From Eonycteris spelaea (lineage: Eukaryota > Chordata > Mammalia > Chiroptera > Pteropodidae): 64,000 nt of DNA. The DNA lies in contig PUFA01000003.1 of assembly GCA_003508835.1 (NCBI GenBank), positions 8,781,501 through 8,845,500 of the forward strand, read 5' to 3'. Position 1 is the first letter of the stretch, and each line of letters begins with the position of its first letter. This document shows positions 11,227-23,719 of the stretch, piece by piece. The position numbers were made by a program, and so were the translations under genes. Under the pieces are notes generated by a model. It saw only the letters and a program-made list of their open reading frames with translations. It searched no databases and had not been told where the DNA came from.

Positions 11227-12511
11227 ATATCTGGGCATGAGGCCACCAACTTTAATTTGAGTAACAATATTTAATATCTTTAACAAAAAGCTAAAATGAA
11301 ATTATTCTGACTTAGGCTTAGCCTGAAAGTCTAAAAACAATATGATAGTTACCAAATATTTTCCAGATCCTAAACTGAGAGACTACATGCAAAACATGCT
11401 ACTGGACTGTGAAACTGGTTCTACCAACTTTAGATTACCCCCTTCACTCCTTTGTAAGAGGGGAGAAGAGAACTTTGGAAAGAGTCCTTGAAGTATAAAG
11501 GCTTCCCTCTTAAGATAAGCTAAGGAAAGAAAAGTCTGCAAAATAAGGAGGTCAAAAGAAAGTGAGTTGCGTTTGGGGTAGTTGTTTGTGGGTTGCATTT
11601 ATTTTCCCCTACCCAACCCCTGCAAGGGAGGATGAGCATTCATCAACTGACACACTGCCACAGGAGTTTCAAGAAGATCACTCTGAGAGTCTGACGAGTG
11701 TCCCAGGGAATCTGGCCTGAAGCAGGAAGCAAGAAAAAGGAGGTGAGGGACAGAAGTGAGAATTAACTGTTTCAACAAACAGTGGGGCAATGAAGCATGA
11801 ATATTCCCTTGGGCTAAGGTAATTGTTGCTAATCTTTGGAAAATACAAACCTGAGTTTATTTTGAAATGGATTCTCCTCAAGAAGATTACTTTTTTGGAG
11901 AACAAAGAGATCCCAACAGAGATAATATATAACCGGTAGAAGCCAAAACACCAGCAGGTAAAAGGAGAGTGGGCAATGTACAGCCATAAGAGGGGCATTT
12001 ATGTGGACAAGGGATGCCTTGGAGGGCTCTCTAAAAATCACAAAAAGTGCATTCATGAGAGAAAGAGTCAGCATCTGTGTGCATCCCCCAAAGAAACAGT
12101 CATGCAGTACAGTGCTTTTTCCCAAATGCCTTCTTTCCTGGGCTCAGAAACACTGGATACTAGACGAGGGACAGCTATGAAACCAGGAAGAGGGGAAGAA
12201 AAATAAACAAGAGGATAATAACTCAGTCCTGCTCCCTTCCTCTGCTGTAGGCTTCCTTGTCTTAGCTGGGAACAGGAAGGTACTTTAACTTGAGTGACTT
12301 TAAAAGTCTGCTTATTACATGGAGAGACTTTTATTTTGTTCAGATGAGATTGTTCTTGTGACTCAGAAAGAATGAGAAAATCTATAGTGCATATCAGAAA
12401 TCTCACAGAGGAAAGAAGAAAAATGAATTCATGGAGCAAATATAATGAACAGTGGTAAAATGGAAAAAATGCATGCTTTCTATCCTTACCAAGTTTAATA
12501 AAACAATTACT
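11227..12511. other. Unassigned sequence
   Basis: Several short reading frames on both strands overlap between 11380 and 12440, but none shows a domain, signal peptide or splice structure I can name. No repeat family was recognised. Confidence 0.4.
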
Positions 12512-12725
12512 TGTTTATCAATCATTTACTATGTACCAGGTACAGTGCTAAGTGACCATATATATACATGTACAAAACATATATATATAAATACATACAT
12601 ATATATGTGTGTATATATATATATATACATACATATATATATATATAAATATAAAATGGTATTTATCCACTTTTACAGGTGAGGAACTAGAGGGGTTAAA
12701 GATATTACTCAAAGTCATCCAGGTA
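12512..12725 (-). repeat. MIR SINE, antisense, split by an AT microsatellite
   Basis: The left part, 'catttactatgtaccaggta', followed by 'cagtgctaag', and the right part, 'cacttttacaggtgagga', are the two ends of a reverse-complement MIR core. Between them a microsatellite replaces the few tens of bases normally present. Confidence 0.8.
12557..12655 (+). repeat. (TA)n/(CATA)n microsatellite
   Basis: TATATA, TACATA and TGTGTA units alternate over about 100 bp inside the MIR. The repeat is imperfect and likely unstable. Confidence 0.9.
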
Positions 12726-12892
12726 TTATAACTACTCTGCAGGTATTCCTACAGATATTGCTTCCATACTCCACCTGAAGCTCACAGCATATAAAGTGAT
12801 GAAACACATATTCATTCTGTTTCCAGCTCTGAAATGTTCTCCTAAAGTACAGAGGAAAGATCATGCATCTAATAATAAGTGCACCTATATTA

Positions 12893-13095
12893 AGTCTATA
12901 TACTGTGTGCCACATACATTATGTATTAACTCTAATATCCAAAACTCCAAAAGAAGCTACTGATTTTATTGTCCAGACTTACTAAAAAAGGTTGAGTATC
13001 TTGCCTGAGATTTCACAGCTAGTAAATGACAGTGCCAGGATTCAAATGTAGATCTGATTCATCCTAAGAACTGCTCCTTCTACTGCTCCCTACTT
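12893..13095 (-). repeat. MIR SINE, antisense
   Basis: The run 'tactgtgtgccacatacatt', then 'tcttgcctgagatttcacag', and 'agtgccaggattcaaatgta' match successive blocks of reverse-complement MIR: the consumed-size motif, the cttgcccaaggtcacacag block and the gattcgaaccc block. Confidence 0.8.
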
Positions 13096-14483
13096 CTCTC
13101 TTAAGAAACAAACGAGTGACTAGGTTGACAGAGGCTAAAGATTTTGTCAATCACATTTAAATGGCCCACTTAATGGTATGTTTATATGAATGAAATAATT
13201 TTCACATATTTCATATCTAAAATATACGAGAAAATTATTATTTTACTGACAGGACTACTGAGGCCCCAAAATGCAAATGTCCACAGATAAATAGCAAGTT
13301 AATGACACAAAGAAAACTACAGCCTATATATCCTTATTTGTATGCTTTCTACTTCATAATATTACCCACAGTCGTGGAGGTTATTGGATGTATGTGGGCA
13401 GATACCCAGACAGGGGTTACCAGGACTAAAATGGTGAAAGAGTGTTTTCCTTACATTTACTTTCCAAAAATAAGAAAACACTGCATAGATGCTGTTATAC
13501 TCTGAAGAACATGAAAAGTAAATCTTTGAATATGAAAAATTATACTAAAAAAAACAGGCCATTTACTAGTTGTAAGGTAAGAATTATGACAAAATTTCTT
13601 TATAATATTTAGGGTGTAAAGTATTTTCCCAGCAATTTAACTTACTACTTATTTAATACAACATTTTCTTCAACGGTTCATAATAAAATTCCAAGATAGA
13701 AAATACTTGGTGTCAAAATATCTAATTTTATATTCACAATCATAACAATTGTTATTATTTCCATTAGAACTTGTAGAACAGAAGTTATAAGCCACAATTA
13801 TTACAAAGCCAATCTGAAAATACAAGTTAAAAAAAGACACTTGTGATTGATCATTACCTATACTTAGTCATTGTTTCATTGTAATTTTACACAATCTATG
13901 TTTAAAAGCTGAATTATGAGCCAAACAGACATGATTATGTTTATATTTTCTTTCTTTATAACATAAACAAAATATAAAGAATGTGGCAGTTACATTTTAT
14001 CTTCCATATTTTTAAATCACTTATCTACTAAAACTAATGCTTAAATTATATAGATAAGTCTGAAGGGAGAAAATAAATACACTTGTTTATTCCACAAGTA
14101 ATTTTCCCCATGCTTCATTGATCTAGCTGTTTTCAAGGGTCAGTTGTAGTACTTTCATGACTGGTTTGACTTTGCAGGATAAAGTGTTTTATTTCTATTG
14201 ATATTTTGATGCTATGTGGTTTGAAAAGAATATGGATTAAGCATGTTTATTATTCTCTCTAATGAAATTAATTCTGTCTGTACTGGTTTGTCTTTAAAAA
14301 AAAAAAAAAATACTTTCAACCCGCTCATTGACCACAAACTTGATAAAGGTGGCAAAAATTTCACATAGTTCATTTTTCCCACCACCTCCAATTTATTATT
14401 TTTTTGTTATAAAAATAACATTACTAAAAATGAAGATAGCTTTACTTTTTCCCTTGCAATTCATTTTCCTTTGATGTATGTTC
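13096..14483. other. AT-rich sequence, nothing recognised
   Basis: No repeat family or exon could be supported. A poly(A) run lies near 14297-14310 and a weak MIR-like phrase near 13245-13300, both below a reportable level. Confidence 0.5.
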
Positions 14484-14733
14484 CTTTTTTAAAAAGATTT
14501 TCATTAAAATATAGCTAACATACAATACTGTATTGGTTTCAGATGTATACCATAGTTATTCAACATTTACATACCTAAAGAAGTGGTCGCCCTGAGAAGT
14601 CCTGCAACATCTACGCAGTACAAGGATAACGATATTATCAACTATATTCCCCACATGGCACATCACATCCCCACGACCTGTTTGTTTTATATCTGGAAGT
14701 TTGATCCTCTTAGTCCCTTCACCATTTTCCCCC
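14484..14733 (-). mobile_element. L1 3'-UTR fragment, antisense
   Basis: After a T-run, the plus strand reads 'ttggtttcagatgtatacca' and later 'cacatccccacgacctgttt', which is the reverse complement of a Laurasiatherian L1 3' UTR. It stops abruptly where a second antisense L1 begins, so it is either truncated or was interrupted by that second insertion. Confidence 0.75.
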
Positions 14734-16378
14734 TTTTTGATTTTTCAATTACAGTTGACATTCAGTATTATTTTATATTGGTTTCAGGTGTACAGCGTAG
14801 TGGTTAGACATTTATATAACTTACAAAGTGATCCCCTTGATGGGTCACTTTACATAGTAATTACCATAGTAATTACATAGTAATGACTATAGGGAGTATA
14901 GTCAATAGTTATTATTGTATTACAATAATACAATAATAACTGTATTATTGACTATATTATTGTATTACAATAACTGTATTATTGTAATACAATAACTGTA
15001 TTATTGACTATACTCCCTATGCTTTACTTTATTTACAATCCCATAACTATTTTGTAACTACCAATTTGACTTCACCTTTTTCACCCGCCTCCCAACCCCT
15101 CTTCCATCTGACAACCATCAGCTTTTTCTTTGTATCTGAGTCTCTTTCTTTTGTTTGTTGATATTGTTCTTTAGAATCCAAATATAAGTGAGAGTATTTG
15201 TCCTTCTCTGTCTGACTTATTTCACTTGACAAAATTCCTTCCAGGTCCATCTATGTTGGTAAATGGTAAAATTTCAATCCTTTTATGGCCAAGTAATATT
15301 TCATTGTATATATGTACCACTTCTTTATTCAATCATCTTTTGATGGGCATGTATGTTGGTTTTTTGTTTGTTTGTTTTTACTTTGGCTACTGTAAATAAT
15401 GCTGCAGTGAGCATAAGGATGCAAATATCTTTTCAAACTAGTGTTTTGAATTTCTTCAGATAAATACCCAGAGTGAAATTGCTGGGTCACAGGGTAGTTC
15501 TATTTTTAACTTTTGGAGAAACTTCTATACTATTTTCCATAACAGCTACACCAATTTGCAATCCCACCAACAGTGCATGAGGATTCTGTTTCTCCACATC
15601 CTCACCAATATCTGTTGTTTGTTGACTTAATGATGATGGCATTCTGACAGGTGTGAGGTGATATTTCATTGTGGTTTTAATTTGCATTTCTCTGATGATT
15701 AATGACATTGAGCATCTTTTTATATGTCTAATGACCATTTGTATATTCTCCTTGGATAAATGTCTATTCAGGTCTTGTGCCCATTTCTTAATTGGATTGT
15801 TAGTTTTTTGGTGTTAAGTTGCATGAGTTCTTTATATATGTTTAATATCAACCCCATATCAGATGTATCATTAGCAAATATCTTCTCCCATTTTGTAGAT
15901 GCAAAAACTTTTTAGTTTGATGTAGTCTCATTTATTTCCTTTTGTTTACATTGCCCAAGACAACATATCAAAAAATATATATTAATAAGAACAATATCAA
16001 AGAGTTTACTGCCTAGTTTCTTCCTAGGAATTTTATGGTTTGGGGTCTTACATTTAAGTGTTAAATCCATTTTGAGTTTATTTTTGTATATGGTGTAAGA
16101 AGTTGGTCTAGTTTCATTTTTTGTTTTTGCATGTATCTGTCCAGTTTTCCCAACACCATTTATTGAATAGACTGTCTTTACCCCATTATATATTCTTGCC
16201 TCCTCTGTCATAGATTAATTCACCATATAAGCATGGATTTATTTCTGGGCTATTATTTCTGGGTTCCAATGATCTATGTTTCTGTTTTTGTGCCAGTGCT
16301 ATGTTGTTTTGATTACCATTTTGTAATACAGTTTGGTATCAGGTATTGTGATACCTCCAACTTTGTTCTTCTTTCTTA
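14734..16378 (-). mobile_element. 5'-truncated L1, antisense, bat-like 3' UTR
   Basis: Reading the plus strand left to right gives the reverse-complement 3' UTR ('tttcaggtgtacagcgtagt', then 'ggttagacatttatataact'). Next comes reverse ORF2 with 'gtaaataatgctgcagtgag', 'cacaccaatttgc'-like and 'ctgacaggtgtgaggtg' blocks, ending near 'acagtttggtatcagg' in the middle of ORF2. The 3' UTR wording is one I associate with bat L1s. The open frames at 15047, 15487 and 15912 on the minus strand are decayed ORF2 pieces, not host genes. No target duplication could be recognised. Confidence 0.85.
14889..15020. repeat. 132-bp imperfect palindrome inside antisense L1
   Basis: The left end 'atagggagtatagtcaata' and right end 'tattgactatactccctat' are exact reverse complements. 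The interior consists of repeated 'tattgtattacaata' and 'aataactgtattattg' modules that also pair across the centre with small gaps. Ordinary L1 3' UTRs carry only one copy of the attgactatattccctatg phrase here. Confidence 0.9.
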
Positions 16379-17079
16379 AGCATATTAGAAAGAAGAAATT
16401 GATTCACATTTTTGAAAATCTTGTTTCTATAATGTAGAATATAACTGCTTCATATTTAGGTATGAGTTTCTTAATATATTCCTTTCCTTTTATAGAATGT
16501 GTTATTTTACCAGAATAGTGTACCTTAATATATTTCTTTCATTGTAATAGTACCTTGTGCTATAGCTTCACTTTTTATTTTATTTTAGAATGCTATATAT
16601 AAACCTAATTTCTCACCCTACATGCATAACTAATTCTTTCATTAGGCCAACGAGAGTTCAAGGCTTGAATTAAAACCATGCTAAATCAATTCTTATTAGT
16701 ATCCTGGTAGTATGTGGAGAGAGAGGGAGAGGTAAAGGGAGAGAGAGAGAAGAGAATGCCAACTTCTGGATTTTCAAGGTCTAAAAATCCAAGTAAATGT
16801 AACACTGGAATTTTATAAAAGCTACTATGTATGGATGGTTTCATCATCAGCCAGGATAGCTCTGCTTCATGCTCAAGGTGACAAATGGGGAACGTACATA
16901 GAAAATCACCACGCTATTATCTCTTCTGACACGAAGAATTAATTTTGAAGTATTTATTACATAAATAAATGAGTTTAAATAATATCCACTTAGATATTAA
17001 AACTTCATTTCTGCATCTCACAAATTTCTCAAAAAATTTGCAAAATTATAGCAAGGTGTTATATTTGTGTATCTGAGAC
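16379..17079. other. Unassigned sequence with a GA-rich run
   Basis: An AG-rich tract of about 40 bp lies at 16714-16753. No other feature is recognised. Confidence 0.5.
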
Positions 17080-17240
17080 ATTCATTCATTCATTCATTCA
17101 AGAAATATTGAACATCTTTGATCGTCTAGACACCATGCTAAGCACAAATGGAATACAGCAGTGAACAAAACATATGAAAGTCTCCCTTCTTATTCTAATG
17201 GAAGGAAACTGATGCCAATAAACAAATGAACAAGGATATC
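17080..17240. repeat. (ATTC)n run followed by L2-like repeat fragment
   Basis: Four to five ATTC units at 17082-17100 lead into 'agacaccatgctaagcacaa', 'cagcagtgaacaaaacatat' and 'tcttattctaatggaaggaa'. This is the same ancient repeat type as at 8735 (gccaggcactgtgctaag...cattctagtgg). Confidence 0.5.
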
Positions 17241-17248
17241 ATGTGGTG

Positions 17249-17849
17249 TTTGTGGAAGACAATTCAAAAATATCCCCCTTGTGTGATGCCCTGTCCTTGA
17301 GCTGGGGTGGAACCTGTGATTATGTTACCTTATATGAAAAAAGAGATTTTGTAGATGTAATAAGGTACCAAATCAGTTGAATCTAAGACAGGGAGATGAT
17401 GTGGATGGGGCTGACTTAATAACATAAACCCTTATCTGAATCTGGAGGTCGGAAAAAGGAAAGTCAGAGATTCAGAAGGGTGGCAGGATTCATGTGTAAA
17501 AGATTGTCTGAAGCTGATGATAATGGGAGCCATATGGCAAGGACCTGAGAGCATCCTCTAGAAGCAGAGAGTGGCCCCTGGCTGACAGCAAGAGAAATGA
17601 ATCCACTTCTACAAATACAGGGAACTGATTTCTGCCAACCTGAATGAGCCCCAAACCAAATTCCCCCAGAGCCTCCAGATGAAAATTCAGCCCTGCCAAT
17701 CAATGCCTAATTTCAGCCCTGTGAGACACTAAGCATATAACCATGGTATGCTGAACTTGAGACTTACAGACTCACTTGCTAATAAGTGAGTATTGTTTTA
17801 AGTTGCCAAAATTGTGTGCATTGTTACGCAGCAGTAGAAAACTAATACA
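17249..17849 (+). mobile_element. MLT1-type MaLR LTR, sense
   Basis: Landmarks of a sense MLT1 LTR are present in order: 'tgtttgtggaagacaattc' near the start, 'gattatgttaccttatatg', 'gattttgtagatgtaataag', a 'agcagagagtggcccctggc' block, 'agccctgtgagacactaagc', and the closing 'agtagaaaactaatacag'. It is about 600 bp. The minus-strand frames at 17464-17703 lie wholly inside it. Confidence 0.85.
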
Positions 17850-18164
17850 GTATTTTAGGAGCCAATCAATGCTATATAAGAAATAGAGAAAAGATGTGAC
17901 AGGGTATGCTGGGAATGGGAGTGGAACGGATGGAAATAAAAATCTAAGAGTTGGCCAAATTTAAGTAAAATGTAGAATAAACCAAGGGAGCCAGGCTTGT
18001 GGATATACGGAGGGAGAAGTTTCCAGCAGTGAGAACCTCTACAAAGACCCTAAGTATACCTGGGGTCTTGTCCATCGATTTAGAGAGTCTGTGGGTTATT
18101 CAAATGAAGCACAAGATATAGATACTGTCTGTTTTTTAAAGAGTTGATAGCTTAGATGTGAAAG

Positions 18165-18262
18165 CAGACCCCTTTTCCCTCTCCCTTCCTTCCTTTTTTC
18201 TTTTCTTCTTTCATTACTTTCTCTCAAATTTTACTCCTTCCTTCCCTTCTTCTGCTCTCCTT
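18165..18262. repeat. Pyrimidine-rich (CTTC)n-like tract
   Basis: A low-complexity C/T-rich stretch on the plus strand contains several TTCC units. It has no other content. Confidence 0.8.
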
Positions 18263-19660
18263 TCAATAAATATTTACTACATGCCTACTTTGTGCCTGGA
18301 ACTGTGATAGACAATGGGAATATAATACTGAATAAGATAGACACAGTCATTATCCTTAGGGAGCTTACCAACTGGTGAAGTAAAGAGGTAATCATCAGCA
18401 GTACGATAAGTTGTATAAAAAGACAAACTATGGTACAGAAGAACAGAAAAGGATAGGCTAGCCCAGATCTGGCGACTCAGAGAAGCTTTCTCTAAGCAAG
18501 TGATGTCTAGGTTGAGAATGGAAAGAAGAGTGCTATCCAGGAGAAGGGGGCCAGACAGAAGGCAGTGTTTCCTAGCAGAGGGGAGACTAACTTGTTCAAA
18601 GGCCCTGAAGGGATAGAGAATGCTTACAAGAGGAACTGCAAGGAGTTTGGAAGTCCGGAGCATGCAGCACAAGGGATGCAGGATGGGGAGAGGTAGGGAA
18701 ATGTTCAAAGTAAACCTAGGGAAGTAGACTGGGGCCAAAACATACAGGTCTTTTGAGTCATGTGAATGAGTCTGGATTTTGCTCTAAGAGAAAGAGAGCC
18801 ATTAAGGGTTTAAAGGTGGGAGTTCACCTTTAGAAAGATTGCCCCACATGTTACATGGGATATAGATGTTTATGAGTTAACACTGGAGAGAGGGAATCCA
18901 GTTAGGAGGAAGGTCCACCTAACCAAGAGAGAAATGGGGAGCACTTTGGCAAAGTCAGTATAAATAGTTAGAAAGGAATGGGTTCAGGACAGTTTTGGGA
19001 AAATTGATAAGAAAATATAATCTGAAAGGATTGAAGAAGGTTCCAGAATGACCGCCAGGTTTCTGCTTTGACCTACTCTGTAAAGGTCATTAACTGAACC
19101 GTGTCTAATATATTTTAATTAGATGCATAATGAATTACATTATCAATGTAAGTGGAGTTGTGTAGACTGTCGGAGCTGAGAAGAAAAGAGGAATTTGGAT
19201 AGGCGCAATGTTAGAAAAGTCTTCTGAGAAAAATGGAGCTTGGCTGGAACTCAAGGAAAGGTGGTATTTGTCAGAGGGAAAAATGGAAGATGCTTCCTTT
19301 GAGCGGAACAGCATAAGGAATGGTAGGATGGTAAGAAGAAATATGACTGATAAGGGTGAGTGTAGACAGGGCTGAGGGAATAAATGGTGTCTGTAGAAGT
19401 AAAATCATTTATCTAAAAAGGGTCAGGTTACAAAGGAACTTTAAAGACATGCTTTAGGGCATAAGAATGATCTCATAGGGAAGTGTGGGTGGTCCTTGAG
19501 TAAGAAAAAACAAAGTAAGAACTGTGTTTTGGAGATTAGTCTAGCTTTAGTCAACTGGATACTTTGAGCACAGAAAAGAATATCTGGGTGCAGGGAGAGA
19601 AGGTAAGATGTTTCAAAACTCCAAGGACAAGGTAATGATGTCACATATCAGGGTACGACT
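18263..19660. repeat. Ancient L2-like repeat, probably two overlapping copies
   Basis: Successive phrases recall one long old mammalian repeat: 'gcctactttgtgcctggaac', 'ccttagggagcttaccaact', 'caaaggccctgaagggatag', 'gtctggattttgctctaaga', 'agaaagattgccccacatg' and 'gaatgaccgccaggtttctg'. A second set recurs at 19430-19650 ('attagtctagctttagtc'). I recall parts of this as reverse-complement L2. The 153-codon minus-strand frame at 18277-18738 lies inside and is not a gene. Confidence 0.5.
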
Positions 19661-20359
19661 CCTTGTCAATCAACTAGGAAGAAAGAACAAATAAAGACAG
19701 TTATATTTTTGAAGCAGAAAGACTAGACACTGAGCAGATAAACCCAGCAGCATATTTGGGGTGGATCCTTGATATGGTAATCAGAAGTTCTACGAGGTGG
19801 TTATTATTAAGGCAATCCAACAGTGAACCAAACGAAGTCTGCAAAAGAGTTAGTGAGGAATCCACAATCATATGATATTTAGAGACCTGAACATGAAGGT
19901 AAGCAGCACTGGTGGCTAATATCAGGAAAATCTGCCAATAGTTGGCAAAGCTCCAATTGACAAGCAAGGATTGAGAAGAAAGATCCAGCCCTTAGAAGAA
20001 ATACTGACAAGACCAAAGCAGGTGCTTTGGTCAAGGAGGAACTGGATCACTAAACAGATTATTAATGTGGGGGCATGAGGACAGGGAGTAAAACTAAGAT
20101 CCACTCACTGTCATGGGGGCAATGTGAAAATCAGGGCAGTCCAGATTTGGGAAACATAAAGGAGAAAAAATAGTGTGAAATAGACTATTTGGTGGCTGGA
20201 TTTCTTTATATTCACCAGTTTAAAGTGAAAACGGATACAGAGTTTTTAGAGACAGGTCTTGCCTACTGTTTAAGTGCCAAGAGTCGTTAAGAGGAAGAAG
20301 GCAGAATATTCGGAATCAGGTAGGCATGATAATAATAGCCCAGAAATAAATAGTTTCAC

Positions 20360-20556
20360 ATTAATAAACACCTACTATATCCCAGGCACAGTGCTCTTGT
20401 CAGGACCTTTATTTCTTTAGTGCTCATATCAGCCTTGTAAGGAATTAATATTACCTAGGTTTTCTGATGAGGAAACTAATCCATTAATAAAATCACACAA
20501 ATAGTAAATGGTAGTGCCAGATGCCTTGAATCAAACCTCTGTTCTTTCAAAACTCA
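20360..20556 (-). repeat. MIR SINE, antisense
   Basis: Blocks 'cctactatatcccaggcaca', 'ttttctgatgaggaaactaa' and 'aaatggtagtgccagatgcc' follow reverse-complement MIR order. Confidence 0.8.
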
Positions 20557-20639
20557 GTCTCATTTCAGAACATGGCTTTGGTGTTATAAATGCTGCATAC
20601 TGGCAACTATGTAGCAGAACTGGAGGTTAAGGAATGAAT

Positions 20640-20900
20640 CCAAGAAGTCTTCCCAAGGGAGATATGACAGATTGAATATGGAAGATATAAGAGAAGAGAG
20701 AGAAGAATCACAGATGATGAAAAAGTTTCAGGCCTGCAGGATTATAAGATTGGTCAAGATGGAAATGAGAAATGTGAAGGGAAATTGTTTTGGGGTGATA
20801 TTTTGATATGTGTGTGGATTGTCGTGATATGTGTGTGAGAGGAGAAAGTGGTGAAGGAGAAAGTTGGACTCAATTTTGGGTATAATTAAGTGAAAATATT
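20640..20900. repeat. Ancient L2-like repeat fragment
   Basis: The phrases 'cacagatgatgaaaaagttt', 'tcaggcctgcaggattataa' and 'ggactcaattttgggtataa' resemble the aggatgactccaaggttttgggcctgag portion of the same old repeat seen at 18.3-19.6 kb. Confidence 0.4.
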
Positions 20901-22529
20901 TTAGAAGCATTTGAAAGTAACAACATTTAAGAGGAGATATATATTGGGAAGCACATTTTAATTTGATTCTATTTATTAACACAGTATCTTGACTAAAAGA
21001 AATTAAAAATACTGGTTTCTGTGAACCTGTAGCCATTTTTATGATTTAGACTGTGAGAAAACTATTCTCGATATGTTTGTGTATGTGTGTTTTCTTATAT
21101 ATCATTAGGAATGTATAGTCAAATTATGTATATGAAACAGACTATATACTATGTACTATATGTGAGTGTGTGTGTAGTATGTATATATACATTTACAATT
21201 GCCTATAGAAATTTTTCACTTAAATATATTATACCCGAAATTGAGTCTTTCTTCCTTACCTGTCCCCCCAGGAGTAACCCGCAAGCATACAAATATAGTA
21301 AATATTCTGTTATATATAATTTGACTGCATATCCCTAATTATACATAATATATACCTACATATTCCATACCCATTTTAATGTTTGCATAAATTAAAATAT
21401 AGTCTGTTAAAATATACTTTTAAGAGTGTCAATTCTATATAAAAATTCACTAGATTTTAATATTTTCAAGTTTCAAGGATATATGCAGAATGAAAGACAT
21501 ATATATTGCAGTTCAATGCAAATATAAAGAGAAAGATGTGAAAATTAGGAAGAATCACTAAACTACCTATCAGAGAAGTCCCCGATTAGAAAAGGGCAGC
21601 CTCGTTGGACGTATTATGCATGTGTCATGTGTATACAGGAAGAAGCCATTTTCAGGGTTCTAGTCTGTAAGGGGTACTGTTCAATACTAAAAGAATTAGA
21701 ATTTTAAAAATCTGATAATCACTTTTTACTATAAAAGCTATAAATTTTTTAATGAATAACTATAACTAGGAATTTAAGAAATAAGGATCCATCTTGAGAA
21801 ACTTTTAGGGAGTAAGCTTCAGATAACCAAAAGCACAGAAGAGACAGCAACACAAGGATTGGTAATTGATTTTGAAATTCTATAAATAGCTTTGCGTGAT
21901 TATGAAGCTAAATTTTAACAGAGACTTTAAAAATGAATATAAAATAAAACAACTGAAACTGAATGAGAATACAGTCTATAGCATAATTACATCAAAAGGC
22001 ACATTCCAAGTGACTTCAAAGCATAAATATTTGACTCAGATATGACTTAAGACAGAAAGACAGAAACTTAATAATAATTCAACTATTTTAAGTAATCACA
22101 TTTTTGGTGGTAGTACTGCTGATGGAATCCTGAAACTGTTATACATACATTTTTGGAATACAAAACAAAATTATGTAATGCTCTAATTCTTATTGCCAAT
22201 GTTCTTGAGACTAATTTTCGTGCAGGAAAAAAGTGATTAAAATGTAGATCTGAACTTGAATTAAAGGTATAAACAAGAACTCATGATGTGTTTTATATAT
22301 TTTTTCCTGAATTTGGACAATGGAAAGGCTAGAAACAAAGAGCAAACCAATGGCAACAAGGATCCTGAGAGAAGAGGTTGATTCTAGATCTGGAGCCAGA
22401 AATGTACAAGAGAATTTGAAATTCTGGATGCCAAGAAAGTTATCAAAGGCTATTAGGGTCATGTCAATAAGAGGTATAGCCAATCTGAAGAAGGTTCCAC
22501 TGACCAAAGATGGGATGTCTTGATTTTCA
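20901..22529. other. Unassigned AT-rich sequence
   Basis: A 67-codon plus-strand frame at 22320-22523 and its neighbourhood could be part of an old L1 3' region continuing into the next feature, but I cannot show this. Nothing else is recognised. Confidence 0.4.
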
Positions 22530-23470
22530 TTAAGGATAATAACTGAAAGACATCAGTGTGTTTAAATTCATGAATTCCTAATTATATTAAAATAAAGAAA
22601 TTAGTCACCACCGGAGGATATAATGAGCCAACTCAATATTTTTAAAATAGTAATCAAAAGAATTAAACATTTCTCCTGCCTTCTCAGCATGAATTATACC
22701 ACGGGTAACCAAATAGTAGATAAAAGAAAATTTTACTTAACTGTTTTTTTTTTAGCAAAAGTATTCTGGACAACAAATGAAGGAGAAATAATAGAATACA
22801 GACACTACCATTTTGCAACTCCAAGTAAACCTAGGCTTTGAGAATAAGTGGCTGCTAACATCACTAAGAGAGGCAACTAGGTTAGATGTTTCTTGATGGG
22901 AGAATGAAACACCATTTTTTTAAATGGTCTTTTAAAAAACAAAACTAACCCAAAACTGATAAAAACCCTTACCACTTTCCAGCTACTAATTTATGGGAAA
23001 TACAGAGTTCAGAGAGGCATATTGCAAAAACACAATGGAGATGTAAACAGCAAATTTCAAGTTGTAGGATATCCTTTAAACAATTATGTCTTCAACAAAC
23101 AAATGCAAGAGAAAAAAGAGAAATGGGTGAGGAACCAATGGATTAAAGGAGAATTAAAAGACATAAACAATTGAAATATGGAGAATTAATCCAAATTATT
23201 ATAAGTATAATATAAGACAACTGTACAGTTGAACACTACGTATCTAATGATATTAAGGACATCTACCAAAATTTTTGTGGAAGAAGTGATAGATATAACT
23301 TCTAAAATTTCTTCAAATAATATGGAAAGAGAGCAAGTGAGTAGCGGTATAGATAAAATAAGAATGACTATGTGTTGATAATTACTGAAATTGAGTTTGA
23401 GGTATATGTGGGTTCTTTATGTTATTCTATCTAATTTTGTATATGTTTGAAATTTTCCAAAGAATATATA
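22530..23470 (+). mobile_element. Probable L1ME-type 3' UTR
   Basis: The right end is recognisable: 'tgactatgtgttgataatta' followed by 'tgtatatgtttgaaattttc' and 'caaagaatata', which matches the 3' end of L1ME elements (ttgataattgttgaagctggg...gtatatgtttgaaattttccat). The leftward extent is a guess from similar composition. Confidence 0.5.
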
Positions 23471-23719
23471 TGTGCTTTGGGACAGACATGCATCCTATAA
23501 CAGAAAATTGGTGATATTATCTAAACATCAGCTTGAACATCAGATTGTACTCTTGGTAGAAAGAATCACAGCTATGAGATATACAAATGTTCAGTATGGT
23601 GCCGACTGACATAGATCCGCTCAATGCAGAATAAATAAGTAGATTATGTGGAATAGGATTTGGACCAAAATCAGAAAAGAGATTTTTCTAGCTACTCTTA
23701 GATTAGGATGTGATTAGTA

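Noticed and set aside
14820..15020. CRISPR-like repeat-spacer appearance of ATTGTATTACAATA modules
   Set aside because: The units have no regular spacer length, they form a palindrome inside a mammalian L1, and the host is a eukaryote.
18277..18738. 153-codon minus-strand frame
   Set aside because: It lies inside an ancient L2-like repeat and has no start context or conserved motif.
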